Of a DNA stretch of 64,000 nucleotides, positions 11,829 through 24,351 are shown one piece after another (position 1 is the first letter of the stretch; each line of letters opens with the position of its first letter). The stretch spans positions 92,335,995 through 92,399,994 of the forward strand of contig NC_061862.1 of NCBI RefSeq assembly GCF_907164915.1. The letters run 5' to 3'. Source of the stretch: Impatiens glandulifera. Lineage: Eukaryota > Streptophyta > Magnoliopsida > Ericales > Balsaminaceae. Below the pieces are notes generated by a model, which did no database searches, was not told the origin of the DNA, and worked only from the letters and a program-made list of their open reading frames with translations. The translations under genes and the position numbers were made by a program.

Positions 11829-13617
11829 TTTACGTAATAGCTATAAAATAATTCGAATTAGATATTTTTTGAAATTAAGTTAGAAATTTGAAATATGTTA
11901 AATTCCCTTCTCTAGAGTTATAATTATGTTAGAAATTTGAAAGTTTTAACTATGAACAAATCTTAAAACTTGTTTGTTAACTTGGGCTAATTTCAAATTT
12001 TATTTTTAAGATGAACCATGGATGTTATATAGTTGTTTAATGGGCCGAAAAATATTTACTTCTTCTATGTTTATTTTGTACAAAAATTTACTAACAAAAT
12101 AAATTTGTTCCCATAAATTTTTTCATCAAGACAGTTAATAAATGCAAAAGGTATTTATCAAGGAAATACATAAATAGAAAATGGAAATAATTAAAAAAAA
12201 AACTATACCCCCAATAAAAAATAAAAAATTGTGGTGCATAAAATAAAAATATTAAATGAAATAGGTAATATTATAAGTGGAATTTAGTTTGAAGAATTGA
12301 GAAGGATTGAGGTGAGTAATTTGATTGTCCAAAAAAATAATAAAATTTCTATCTCTTTTTTCTTTTATCAACCTTAACGACTAATATAGTAACACATTAT
12401 TCTTTTTTTCCTTTATTTTCCCAAATTCTATTCTTTATCTCTCCTCATATAATATAAAATAAAGTTTTCATTCTTCATTTAGTAACGAGGCATTGCAGGA
12501 TATTAACATTTTTAATTCATTAGGGAATAATTTCAGTATATAGTGTTAGTACAATTTACTCAACAAATTATGAAATTAAAGAAATGTCTATTTTTTTCAT
12601 TTTTAATCTTACTTTTCAAAACATAATTATACTACTTAACAAATTACTTCGATAATATTTTATTTGATTTATTCATTATTATTTTTATTATTTAAAAAAA
12701 TATATTGTATATTTTAAAACATATATATTTTATTATTTCATTTATTAATTCCCTCTTATTACTTTCAAAAATATATATATATATATAAATAAATAAATAA
12801 ATAAATAAGTAAACCGGTAGAATATATAAATATATATTTACAAATTAATATATATTTACAAATTAATAGGTAAAGAGAGAGAAATTATTAAGGTAAGAAA
12901 AAATAAAAATAAACTTTTTGAATTTTATTGTTAGTAAGTATTACTCACCCTTTTATATTTTAAATATCTCTCATCTACATATTTCTAAAATATATACATA
13001 AATTAAATATATAATTATAATATTCAATATATATAAAAATATTTATATAATTGAAAAAAATATATTAATTTATAATATATATTTATTAATTGATTAAACA
13101 ACTAATTAATAATACTATATTTATAATTTTGATGCCATGAAATTTATATTATTTGATATTTTGATAATTATATGTTTATCCATGAGTTAGAGTTCATGGC
13201 TAGACTTAGGGATTGATAAATGAATAATTGGTAGGTTAAGACTTTTTATATTTGTATTAGACACTCATTAAAGACTGTCACTAAAAATCAATCACTTGGA
13301 GCAAATGTATTTTTTCAGGCCTATGCATCATCTCATACCCCCAAATTCCATTTTCAATCCTTGCTACTTAGCTCAATTCAACTCTATTCCATTATATTTG
13401 AAAATAACCATTTACAAAAATGAAAGTATAAAAATGAAAAGCAAATCAAACTACTTGAAGACTCAAGATTAGAGATCCTATTCGGACCAATTTTTGGTAT
13501 TGCAAATGAAATATAACCTCGAATTCCAAATGAAGTGGTACTTCATGAAGGGGATAGAACTCGATAAGGTGTAAAAAAAACGAAACAGTATGAAAACTCG
13601 ATAAGCTAAAACAAAAT
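11829..13617. other. Intergenic region with simple repeats
   Basis: A/T-rich sequence with a TA/TAAA microsatellite at about 12770-12806. No coding region or element ends were recognised. Confidence 0.5.
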
Positions 13618-13690
13618 TGGAGATGCGGGGTATCGATCCCCGTACCTCTCGCATGCTAAGCGAGCGCTCTACCTTCTGAGCTACATCCCC
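13618..13690 (-). tRNA. tRNA-Ala (anticodon AGC)
   Basis: On the minus strand a 73-nt cloverleaf folds fully. The acceptor stem pairs GGGGATG with CATCTCC (one G-U pair) and discriminator A. The D arm contains the A-box (TAGCTCAGAAGGTAGAGC). The anticodon stem CTCGC/GCGAG closes the loop TTAGCAT with anticodon AGC. The T arm CGGGG/CCCCG carries the B-box GGGATCGATACCCC-like segment. A short T run follows on the minus strand (13612-13615), consistent with RNA polymerase III termination. There is no intron and CCA is not encoded, as expected for a nuclear gene. It stands alone, far from other genes. Confidence 0.95.
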
Positions 13691-16600
13691 TTGTATGTCA
13701 ATATTTTATTCTTTAAGTTTCTAATCTACTTATAAATTATAACTTAAAATCAATTATCCAAATGATAAACAATTTGGTTTGAACATTTAGTTGGACATGT
13801 TAAAAATTAATTGAATACTTTATTTGATTAGTTAAATAATTAAACATTTTCTTAACTATATATTTTTATCAATCAATATATTAATTTAAATATATTTTAT
13901 TTATTTTTCTAAACAAATATTTTCATTAAATATATTAATTTTTTTTTTAAGTTTATCACCCATAATCAAGTTTTTTATAATATCATACTAAATAAAATTA
14001 ATTAAATAATATATTAAATTATTTAAATAATATATTTAATCATCAAAATCGAAACAAGATCTTAAAATGTGTGTTTGTTATGTATTATTTTGGAGAATTT
14101 TAATAATGAAAAGAAATGTCAACATTATCAATTTTGTTTAAAAAAAAAAATTAATTATTAATAATTCAAATAAAGAATTACATAAAAACAAAAATAAATT
14201 ATAAAATAACATGAACAAAATCAAACACATCTAAACAAAATTTAAATGTTAAAAAATATGACAAATTTAGCGAAATTTTTTTATGTAAAATAATAATCGA
14301 ATAATATATGATATAATTAAGAAAGGTGAAAAACTAATACAAATAATGAATTTTAGTAATTTTTTATTGAAAAAATAATAACTCTAAATTTGATAACCTT
14401 ATTTTTTTTTTTAAGAAAATGATAAACACAAACTCAAGAAATGGTTACTAAGATAATATATAATAATCAAACAACTCAAATTGTATAATTTCTAAATAAT
14501 AAATTCAATTCAACTAAACAAGTTATTCTCAGGGGTAAGCCCAGCAAGCCTCGGGATAGGGCAACCCACCCCAGAACAACCCATTAAATAAAATAAAGAA
14601 TAAATTTTTATATTTTTTGAACATAAATAAGTCTAGACTAGTGGTTTGGAAAAAAACATAAAATTATCCTTTTATCATTTGTACCTCACAAAACTTATTT
14701 TTTTATCAATCAAAAATTACATTTTTTTTTAGGCTGGGACATTTCAAACATCGAGGCCGGCTCTGGTTAATCTGCCAAACAAAACATAATATCTAATAAA
14801 ATTAAGGTAAGTTATCATAATGTCACAAAAAAAAAATTTAAAATATTAAAACTGTCAAAAATATAATTTGACAAATTAAAAAAATATTAAAACTGCAAAA
14901 TAATTAATCTACCTCGAATTTGATTAGTTAATATTATCTTCAAAGAAAATTTAAGAAACTTATGAGTTTGATTTCACACAACAAAAAAAATGTACTTTTT
15001 TTTAGTGAAAATGATATATAGTAGTGAACAAGAAAGTGGTTATTTAAAATATTCAATCTTTAATTGTGAATTCTTATTTTTATTTATTACCAAATAGATT
15101 TAACATTTCCATATTTATTAGATTCAAACTTTTTAATTTTAATTTTCTTATGATATTATAACTAAACTATAGTTATATAATAAGATTGATCATTAAACAC
15201 AACAATTAAAACTGACATATAATAAAACAAAATAAAAGGTTTACATTGCTATATTATTATATAGATTAAACTACTTGTATATTTACTTAATATAACTCAT
15301 TTTCTCAAATTTATGAATTAAGATAACATTATTTTATCAATATTTTATCACATTATTATTAATCATATAAAATTTATAATAATTACATTACTATTATATT
15401 AAACAAACATTAATATTTAACAAAATATTTATTTTTCGATAAAACTTTACTTGTCAATATATTATTAATTTTTAAGATAATTATTATATAATTAAAATTA
15501 AATATATTAATTTTAAAAATATTATTATACTAAATAATAATAATATTTTTAATAAAAAATTAATATTATTAAATTTTAATTACATTTTTTTAGTTAAAAT
15601 TACTAATTTATTTTTGAATACATACAATATTGTTAACTAAACAAAAATTAATAATTGACTAAATTATTTAAAATAAATAAATATAAAATAAAAAAACAAA
15701 TATATAGATTTTCATTTTTCAATTAAATATTATATTCAAATTTTGAATTAAAAATTTTATTTGTGTAAAATTAAAAATAAATTATGTATATTTTAATATT
15801 ATTTTATTTTAAATTAAAAAAAATTTACATAAAATATTTTAATAATAATATATAATAAAAATGTTTTATTCTTTCTTTCTTTCTTTTTCTTGAGTATACC
15901 GTAATTTTAGTTTTGAAGTTAATAAAATATTAAATATAAATAATTTATTAATTTTAGTTTTGAAATTAATAAAATATTATATATAAATATTTTATTAAAA
16001 TAATATATATTTTAAATTAATATTTTTCATTTAATATATTATTCAATCAAATCAAAATGTAAAAACAATATTTTATATTTAAGTTAAAAGTTATTAAATT
16101 TTTTAAATTCAGTTTTAATAGTGAGAGTTTTTTCATATATTAACTAAGCTGTATATTTTATTTATTAATGTTTTATTATATTTTGAAATATAGTTTTTTC
16201 ATATATAACTATATATATATATATATTTTAACTAAGCTTTATATTTTATTTATTAATATTATATATAACTATATATATAAATATATAACTATATTTGTTT
16301 ATTATTTTCTTAATATAAAAAAATTAATATCAATACTTAATAATTTTAGTTCTTATTCAATCTTAATAAAAATAAAAATGGATAATTATGAATATCATTT
16401 TTTATTTTTTAGAACATTTATATTATTATTTGTTATAAAAAAATAAATATTACTTATTTTCTAATTTACATTTATTATATATTAAACATTCTTATTATAA
16501 ATAATTTAATTATAATATAAATAATAAATATTATTTTAAATAAATAATTAAATACGCAATATTTAATATGAAAAGGTTAAATATATTTTTTATTTTAAAA

Positions 16601-17447
16601 TTATTTATATATTTTATATTAAATAATAATTATGTTTTTTTATAATAATTTTTTAAAAATTTTAATAAAATAAATTTTAACTATTTTATAATATTTATTT
16701 TCCTTTTTTAACCAAATTTATAATATATTGATTTCTTTTAATCTTTATTAATATTGTTTCAATCTTTATTAATTAAACAAATATTCTTATTTATAATTAT
16801 ATATATATATATATATATATATTAATACCTAATTTATAATTATATATTATTAATTTTTTATTTTTAAATTTAATTTAGGATGAATTTATGTTTTATATTA
16901 TTATTTTATTAAATTAAATAATAATAATTTAATTTTATTTATTATACAATTTATGTATTTGTTAATTATTAATTTCAAAAATTAATATATTATAAAAGAA
17001 TATTAATTTTATAACTGTTTTATATATTTTATTAAAATTATTATTAAATATGAATATTAATTTTTATTAAAAAAAGTATAATAAAATTTGGTAAAAATTT
17101 GAAATAAAAAATTAATTACTTTCTTTATTTATAAAATTTATTAATATATTAATTTAATTTGATAAACTTTAGTTAATTTTTTTAATTTATATTATATAAT
17201 CTTATAAGTAATTGTAAAATTATTAATTTATTAAATATTGTAAATATATGTTATTTTTTTTTATTAATGTGTTATTATATTTTAATAAAATATTTTTATT
17301 TTATTATAAAAATATTTGTATATATCAATATGTATATATATATTTATAATATATTTATAATATAATAAACGAATAATTATTTAATATTTATTTTTATTTA
17401 TGAAAAATGAATTTAGACTGAATTGTTTTATATTATTATATCAAATA

Positions 17448-17454
<7 letters not shown>

Positions 17455-17519
<65 letters not shown>
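17455..17519. repeat. (TA)n microsatellite
   Basis: About 65 bp of uninterrupted TA dinucleotides within the AT-rich core. Confidence 0.95.
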
Positions 17520-17522
<3 letters not shown>

Positions 17523-17886
17523 TTTTATTCTTTTTCTTCAAACACACATTTCAAAAAGTTTTAGCATGTTTTTAATGAAAATCAGATTTATTTCAATTTA
17601 ATATAAAGAAAAAAATTCAGTATAACTACCTCACTAAACCATATTAAAACTAGAAGTAATAAAATATTATTTAAATCTCGTATTTACTATTATTTATTTA
17701 ATCGGATTTAATAAACATAATTAATTTTTAATTTTTAATTTTTAATTTTTAACTTATATATTTATTAATTAATATTACTATTTTTTTCCTTTTCTTTTAT
17801 TAATTAATCAACCCTTTACTTTTATCTTTTTCATAAAATTTAATATATATATAATTTTTATTATTCAAGTATTTATTATTAATCAG

Positions 17887-17889
<3 letters not shown>

Positions 17890-17931
<42 letters not shown>
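17890..17931. repeat. (TA)n microsatellite
   Basis: About 40 bp of uninterrupted AT/TA dinucleotides. Confidence 0.95.
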
Positions 17932-17933
<2 letters not shown>

Positions 17934-19598
17934 CATATATATAATCATCAATTATTTTATTTTTTTTTTATGTTTTTTATATTATTATTAGTTATTTTAA
18001 AATTGTTTGTCCCAAATTTTAATAATGTGACTTATCCCTTTAACAACAAAAAATTCTTCAATACAAAAATAAATTAATAATAAAAAATTAGATAATAATA
18101 TCAATTTATTCATCAAACAATAAAAGAATAATAATACAAAATAACATTCTTTATTACTATTATAAGTCAAGAATAAAAAATTATTAATTTCATTTTTTTA
18201 TATTAAATTAAATAAGAAATAAATTCTTCACAAAAATATTACAATTGAACAAAATTTATAAGTAAGTTGTTAAAATATTTTTTAAAATGAGAATTTAATT
18301 ATTAAGAGAACTGATAAAAAAAGATGAAATAAAAGTAAGAGAAACTAATATAAAAATAATAAAAAGTTTAGAAATGAGATAAATTTTAATACCGAAAAAG
18401 AAGGAAAGAAAAAATATATTAATATTTAATTAATAAATATATAAATATATAAATTAAAAAATAAAATTTAACTTTGTGTTTAAGAAAAATGTTAAATGAA
18501 CCTATTTTTATTTTTTATTTTTTATAAAACTTAAGTTTAAATGATCTTTTAAGTTAGTTGTAAGTATATACGGTTAAATTGATTTTGTTTTTATTTTGCT
18601 TAATATAAAGTTAGAACTTTGAATTTAATGTATGAAAAAATTTCTAACAAGAAATGCACTTTAGGATAATTGAACTCAAAGTAATGGATATATATAATTT
18701 ATCTTAAAAATCATTAGAAAATTACACTATTAATTTTAAATAATCCATTTCCACGATTAATGTATCTATAAGTTAAAATGAAATCTTTTGTTCTCATTTT
18801 AACGTGCTCCCTTAATTTCTTCTCATAAGGAAGGAGAATAAAGTAATAAAAAAAGAAAATATTTTTTTATTATCTTGTTGACCTCCCATGTGTGAAAGGA
18901 AACAGGGTCACACTGGAGCATAAAATCTTTATACCCATTATTCACTGCGTCCACTTACATATCTCAAGTTATAATTTTAATTCTTTTTTAATAAGTCTTT
19001 TTTATAACTTTAACTCTAGTTTTGACGTTGAATCTTGATAACTAGTTGCAAATTTTTTTTTTTATAATTAGTTGAAAAATATAAATTACATATAATCCAT
19101 ACAAACAAAGTATTAATAAACTATAATTTACCACCTATCTCTACACTTAATTTAACATTGTTCTTAAAATTTGTCTATGAAATCATAACTCATAAATTTC
19201 TTAACTATGGATGAGTTAAACATTTTTCTTATTAAGTATGTCTTAATTTATTTTCTTAAGACAAATATCTTAATCCCTATTATTTTTATTGTTATAATAT
19301 TCTAATGGATAAATGATTTTATATCCCTATAGTTAGGTAATTGCATTTAATTTGTTAATTTAATTACCATCCAAATGGATGGTCATATTTTTTTTTTTTT
19401 TTTGTAATTTGGTAGTCTTTAATATTAAATATGGTCATTGATTTACAAAAATAAATTTATTTACTAATCACAATCAATTTTCTTCCGTTACAAAAAAATA
19501 TTGTCATCATTAAGTTGCAATTTAAAGCTAAGATTTATAATATCACATTTAATTTCAGTATACCGTTTTTTTTTTATTAATTATCCTCTCCAAAACAT

Positions 19599-19606
19599 TA
19601 TAAATA
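19599..19606 (+). promoter_or_regulatory. TATA box of the first lipid transfer protein gene
   Basis: TATAAATA lies 76 bp before the start codon, inside a block (CTCTCCAAAACATTATAAAT) conserved in front of the second copy and, with changes, the broken third copy. The spacing to the ATG leaves a short leader. Confidence 0.8.
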
Positions 19607-19681
19607 GAGGTTTAGATTCACAATAAAAAAAATTCAACTTCACCATAATAATACACCTCTTTCTAAAGATTAGTTGTTAAA

Positions 19682-20151
19682 ATGAATAAGAATTTCATTG
19701 TTGGTCTTTTCTTTGTTCTAGCCATTGCAACCACTATGGTTGATCATACATCTAGTTTGGTTACATGTCAGCAAGCAATCACACCTTTACTTCCATGCCT
19801 TTCTTTTTTCAGAGCACCCGGTCCGGCGACTCCGAGCCCACAATGTTGCTCGGCTGCCCATGGCCTTGACAGAATTGCAGCTGGCTCCAGACCCGATCGC
19901 CAAGCAATTTGTCGGTGTATTAAGGCAGTTTTTACTTCGGGACAGTTTCAAATCAATCTGAAAAATGCTAAAGCTATCGTCCCTCTTTGTCACCTTACCA
20001 CTAATATCCCCATTGACCCTAAAACTAATTGCGACATGTGAGAGCTAAACTAAATAGAAAAATAACTCTTTATAATACATTAATCTCTATAATTTATTTT
20101 GTTTTGTGTATTTTTATATTAATGCATTGCTTGTTTATTTGCAGAGTTTGA
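19682..20151 (+). CDS. Non-specific lipid transfer protein, type 1-like (copy 1)
   Basis: Predicted 120-residue secreted protein that should bind lipids in a hydrophobic tunnel in the cell wall space. Residues 1-25 form a signal peptide. The mature part has the eight-cysteine pattern C-X9-C-X15-CC-X20-C-X1-C-X23-C-X13-C, close to type 1 nsLTPs. The type 1 pentapeptide S-R-P-D-R before C-R-C is present; the second signature (P-Y-x-I-S) is degenerate. I propose two exons: 19682-20037, a 107-nt GTGAG...GCAG intron at 20038-20144, and a 7-nt last exon at 20145-20151 (A GTT TGA). The C-terminus then reads N-C-D-I-V instead of stopping in the intron at N-C-D-M. An intron just before the stop is a known feature of type 1 nsLTP genes. 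A poly(A) signal AATAAA lies at 20251. Confidence 0.88.
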
Positions 20152-20250
20152 AGACAATTTGATGAAACAACACATGATAGAAGTATAGAAGGAGTTTAAT
20201 GTAAATTATGAGTTGAATTATGTTTCAATGCTCCTTTGTCTGTCTCTGGA

Positions 20251-20256
20251 AATAAA
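20251..20256 (+). terminator. Probable polyadenylation signal of LTP copy 1
   Basis: AATAAA lies 100 bp after the proposed stop. The second copy has the same hexamer in the aligned position (23716-23721). Confidence 0.55.
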
Positions 20257-20499
20257 AATTAGAATTATTCCCGTTTAAGAATATTTGTCATTTTATTATG
20301 TTTTTATTAGATGGTTGATTCTAACAGAAAATACAAATATTAACTAATACCAATAACAATATAAAAATAAATAAAAATTAAAACACTACTATTTTTACAT
20401 CATTGTTATTGATGGATTGAAATTGTATGTTTTACTAGTAATAGTAATAGTAAAAAAAAACAATTAAGTGAATTCTTTTTCATTTAGTTTAATCACACT

Positions 20500-20760
20500 A
20501 CGATGTCACATGTGTGTGGGGAACCAAACCGGATCACTTGTTAATAAGTAATGTATACTCTATAAATGGCCAATAAAATAAATAAGTATCTAGAAAAACA
20601 TAAGAACACAAAATACAAACCTCTCTACACAATAAAGAAACATCAAAATTGGAACAAATAGGACATCAAACTCAGCAATCAGATTTACATTTATAGGCTA
20701 TGTCAATGTTTATTTTGTTCATAGTTCATCATCTTTTAAAACTTATAAGTAGGTAGAGTA
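20500..20760 (+). repeat. Duplicated TATA-plus-leader segment after LTP copy 1
   Basis: This segment is highly similar to 23995-24240. Both have TATAAATRGCCAATAAAATAA, then ACATAAGAACACAAAATACAAA, then AACATCAAAATTGGAA. The offset of about 3.48 kb matches the offset between the two LTP genes, so it belongs to the same tandem duplication. It looks like a core promoter plus leader of another, unidentified transcript. A weaker trace is at 28440-28510 after the third LTP copy. Confidence 0.6.
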
Positions 20761-20762
20761 AA

Positions 20763-21170
20763 ATCTAATTCAAATAATTTTACTAATTAATACGAATGAG
20801 ATATGAATTTGATTGAATATGGTTTGAATAATTCAAATAAAAATATATGTATATTTTTTTGTAAGGTGTAACTTAAAATTATTTATTAATATTTTTTTAT
20901 AATTAATTAATTATATTTGTATTCAATTACAAAATGAAAAGTTGAATTAAGTATATTATATATATATATAATCTAATTCAAATAATTTTACTAATTAATA
21001 CGAATCGGATATGAATTTGATTGAATATGGTTGGAATAATTCAAATAAAAATATATGTATATTTTTTTTTTGTAAGGTGTCAACTTAAAATTATTTATTA
21101 ATAATTAATTAATTATATTTGTATTTAATTACAAAATGAAAAGTTGAATTAAGTATATTATATATAATAT
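20763..21170. repeat. Two tandem copies of a 208-bp repeat
   Basis: The unit beginning ATCTAATTCAAATAATTTTA at 20763 starts again at 20971 and runs nearly identically to about 21170. It ends in a TA-rich run. Words such as CGGATATGAATTTGATTG also resemble the interior of the hAT-type element at 46633-47191, so it may derive from such an element. Confidence 0.85.
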
Positions 21171-21384
21171 TGTAATTCGATTAGATTAATCCGTGAAATG
21201 TTCACTTAAGCAAAGTATTGGAGATTCAGTGTACAATTTTTTTATTTTATTTTAATATTTAATATGTTTAATTATAAAAAGGTATTATTAGATCTTTAAT
21301 GTTATAATTAATTATGTTTATTTATATTAGTATTTTATTTTACTTTCAAATATTTTAATTCATTAAAATTTGATATTAAAAAAA

Positions 21385-21584
21385 CTAGCACGAGTAAAGA
21401 TATAAAAATTCGTGAAAAATAATTACGGTAAAAATGTGATAATATTTTAAATTTTATTTTTAACCGTTATAATTTTATGGGCGTGTCAACTCACCATTCG
21501 ACCTAAATATTCATTACTCTCACATATATATCCAAATTAACCTAACTCTCCAATCTACAATTTAGACACTTTAAAAATTAAACA

Positions 21585-21615
<31 letters not shown>
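21385..21615 (-). mobile_element. Helitron-like repeat, single unit
   Basis: This is an inverted copy of the family at 11632-11828 and 30712-30916. On the minus strand it runs from a TA-rich head (about 21615) through a sequence like TTTAATTTTTAAAGTGTC and ends CTAG|T at 21385. The terminal hairpin is eroded. Confidence 0.6.
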
Positions 21616-21619
<4 letters not shown>

Positions 21620-22780
21620 TTTAAAAACAATTGTTGACTAAGTAATTCGGAAATAACTAAAAAATATATTATATTTTATATTTAAGTGAAATGTAATTTA
21701 AAAAAAACAAATGAAAAAATATTTTTTTATTTAGATAGTTTGGATAATCTTATTTCAATCTGAATTTAATTTGATCCAAACTCACTTCGATCAGATCCAA
21801 ATTAGTATTTAAAATTCGAAACGAATTGGATTTTAGATTAATCTAACCAATGTTTACCCTATCATGTACCAAAAAAAAAAACTAGGCTAAAAAATAAAAT
21901 TTGGATTGACTTCAATTTAATATAAAGTTAACGTAATGTTAGAAAAAAAAAAAAAATCAAGAAGATTGTTTGCAGCAATTAGGTTATTTCACAATTTCCT
22001 TGAATTTTGTTAAAAAATTCTGGTTTTATATATAAAAAGAGTAAATTATTTGGGTTCTTTTATTTGTTAAATTACTATAATATCCTTTTATATTTAAAAA
22101 TATATTTTTTTAAATAAATTAAAAATATTTTAATTGATAAAATGAATAATTTAATAATTAAAATCATAATAATGTGTTTTAGAAAATTGTTAAAATAACT
22201 AAATAAAATAATAAAAAAACCCTAAATATCCTTTGCTCTCAATTGGTTGTTCTCTCTTTCTATTCTCTCACAGAGGAGCACTAACATAATAATAATAAAA
22301 AAATTACGTTATTGTCCCTACATGTGAAAGGGGAACATTTCACATGGGATCCCATTTGGATCAAACGAGCTAATGCAATGCACCTAAAGAGAATTGAACC
22401 AAGTTAATTTTTCCAAGATTAGGAATTTAGGATAGAGTATTCTGAAACAACACCTGTACTGTTATCCTCTTTTCCTTTCGACCCCCAAACTATATGGGTC
22501 TGATTTCACCCAAATCTTTCTAGTTTGCATATTGTACCCATTTTAACCCTATATTATTATGTTTTCTTATTCAATCCTTTTATCCTAAACTTATTAAAAA
22601 AACAAAACAAAATGCATGAACTTTTAAATAACACAAAATATGAATTTTTTTTTCTTATATAGTTTTGCTCTTTTTATTTGACATCACATTTCATCATATT
22701 GATCGATTTATTGTATGAGTTAAAATATGAAAGTACATAGTAAATACAAACTAAAAAATAATCCATTCCCACATTTTGTA
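21616..22780. other. Spacer between the LTP units
   Basis: No gene is visible. At 21720-21860 a GATCCAAA/TCGGAT-rich stretch resembles the interior of the 46633-47191 element. The region just before 22780 (about 22310-22390) shares words with 18890-18960 upstream of the first LTP gene, so part of it belongs to the tandem duplication. Confidence 0.45.
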
Positions 22781-23071
22781 TATATATATATATAGTTAGG
22801 TAATTTAATTTAATTTGTTAATTAATTACCATACAAATTGATAGTTATATTTTTATGTAACTGACAACATATTTGGTGGTCTTTAATATTAAATATGGTA
22901 ATTGATTTTAAAAATAAATGTATTCAATTAGTCCAAATCAATTTTCTTCTGTTACAAAAAATATTTGTCATCATTATTATGCAATGCTAATTAAAAGCAT
23001 AAAAGATAAGATTTATATTATCAATTTAATTTTAGTAGACTGATTTTTATTAATTATCCTCTCCAAAACAT

Positions 23072-23079
23072 TATAAATA
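23072..23079 (+). promoter_or_regulatory. TATA box of the second lipid transfer protein gene
   Basis: TATAAATA lies 76 bp before the ATG, in the same conserved block as in copy 1. Confidence 0.8.
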
Positions 23080-23154
23080 GAGGTATAGACTGCCAATAAA
23101 AAAACTCATCTTAATCAAGAATAACACACCTCCCTCTAAAGATTAGTTGTTAAA

Positions 23155-23623
23155 ATGGATAAGAATTTCATTGTTGGTTTCTTATTTGTTCTAGCCATTG
23201 CAACCTCTATGGTTCATCACACGTCTAGTTTGGTTACATGTCAGCAAGCAGTCACACCTTTACTTCCATGCCTTTCTTTTTTAAGAGCACCCGGTCCTGC
23301 CACTCCTAGCCCGCAATGTTGCTCGGCTGCCCATGGTCTTGACAGAATTGCAGCTGGGTCCAGACCCGATCGCCAAGCAATTTGTCGGTGTATTAAGGCA
23401 GTTTTTACTTCGGGCCAGTTTCAAATCAATCTGAAAAATGCTAAAGCTATCGTCCCTCTTTGTCACCTTACCACTAATATCCCCATCGACCCTAAAACTA
23501 ATTGCGATATGTAAGAACAAAAATGAAAAATCACTCTTTATAGTATATTCATAATTCTAATTTACTTTTTTTTTTGTATTTTTTATATTAATGAATTGTT
23601 TGTTAATTTATTGCAGAGTTTGA
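23155..23623 (+). CDS. Non-specific lipid transfer protein, type 1-like (copy 2)
   Basis: Tandem paralogue of the gene at 19682, with the same proposed two-exon structure: 23155-23510, a 106-nt GTAAG...GCAG intron (23511-23616) and a 7-nt last exon (23617-23623), giving 120 residues. It differs from copy 1 at seven residues (N2D, L9F, F10L, T18S, D21H, I33V, F43L), mostly in the signal peptide. From residue 44 to the end of exon 1 the two proteins are identical, although the DNA differs at about nine silent positions. All eight cysteines and S-R-P-D-R are kept. The function is inferred as for copy 1. Promoter, splice sites and AATAAA (23716) are intact, so it looks functional. Confidence 0.88.
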
Positions 23624-23994
23624 AGACAAATTGAAGACACGCAAGATAGAATCATAGAAGTAGTTTAATCTAAATTATGAGTTGAATTATGTTATGTTTC
23701 TACTTTGTCTTTTGAAATAAAAAATTAGAATTATTCAAGTTTATAAATATTTGAAAGTGTCATTTTATTATATATGATTTTGTAGATAGTAATCCTAGCA
23801 GAAAAATACAATTATTAACTAATACCAATAACACCAAGTTATATAAAAAAAAAACATCACTACTTTTATACCATTGTTATTGATAGGAAAATTATATTTT
23901 ACTAGTGATGGTAAAAGAAATGTTTTAAATTAAAACTTCTTCCTCATTTAATCACGATACTAATTGTTTAATCACACTATGATATTGTCGCATG

Positions 23995-24351
23995 TTGTTT
24001 AAGGAGACCAAACCAAAACATTTGTTAATAATGTATAATCTATAAATAGCCAATAAAATAAATTAGTATCTTGACAAACATAAGAACACAAAATACAAAA
24101 CTCTTTAGACAGAAACATCAAAATTGGAAAAAATAGGACATCAAACTCAACAACCAGATTTTAGAGGTTATGACAAGGTTTATTTTGTTCATAATTTATC
24201 ATCTTCTAATGTTTGTAAGCTTCTTTCTTTGCCAATACCTTTTCTTTATTTCATCGTTCTTACTAACTCATTCAATAAAAATCACGTAATTATTGATATA
24301 TTTGACAGTCACGTATTATTTAAACTTGTCTCCGAGCATATTGATGAATGA
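23995..24351 (+). repeat. Duplicated TATA-plus-leader segment with short ORF after LTP copy 2
   Basis: Second copy of 20500-20760, with TATAAATA at 24041. It is followed here by a 75-codon ORF (24124-24351) with no recognisable motif. The first copy does not keep this frame open, so coding is doubtful. Confidence 0.5.

Larger units (their letters stand above)
13691..19300. other. Gene-free, extremely AT-rich region
   Basis: No gene is supported. From about 15240 to 18500 the sequence is almost only A and T, with long runs of weakly repetitive TTAAT/ATAAT words and pure TA tracts. At 14525-14775 there is a degenerate dispersed repeat (CAGCAAGCCTCGGGATAG at one side, GAGGCCGGCTCTGG at the other) whose left part is also found at 25905-25950. 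That is probably an old DNA-transposon fragment. Confidence 0.6.

Noticed and set aside
16168..16446. 92-codon Ile/Tyr/Phe-rich ORF resembling a membrane protein
   Set aside because: It lies in the extreme AT-rich tract where A/T codons give hydrophobic residues by chance. No promoter, motif or conservation was seen.
19725..19993. Alternative-frame ORFs overlapping the lipid transfer protein gene (and the minus-strand ORF at 23281-23520)
   Set aside because: The eight-cysteine frame is clearly the real one. Silent-site changes between the paralogues track that frame only.
24124..24351. 75-codon ORF after LTP copy 2 as a gene
   Set aside because: The homologous segment after LTP copy 1 does not keep the frame, and no motif is recognisable. 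It is kept only as part of a duplicated leader segment.
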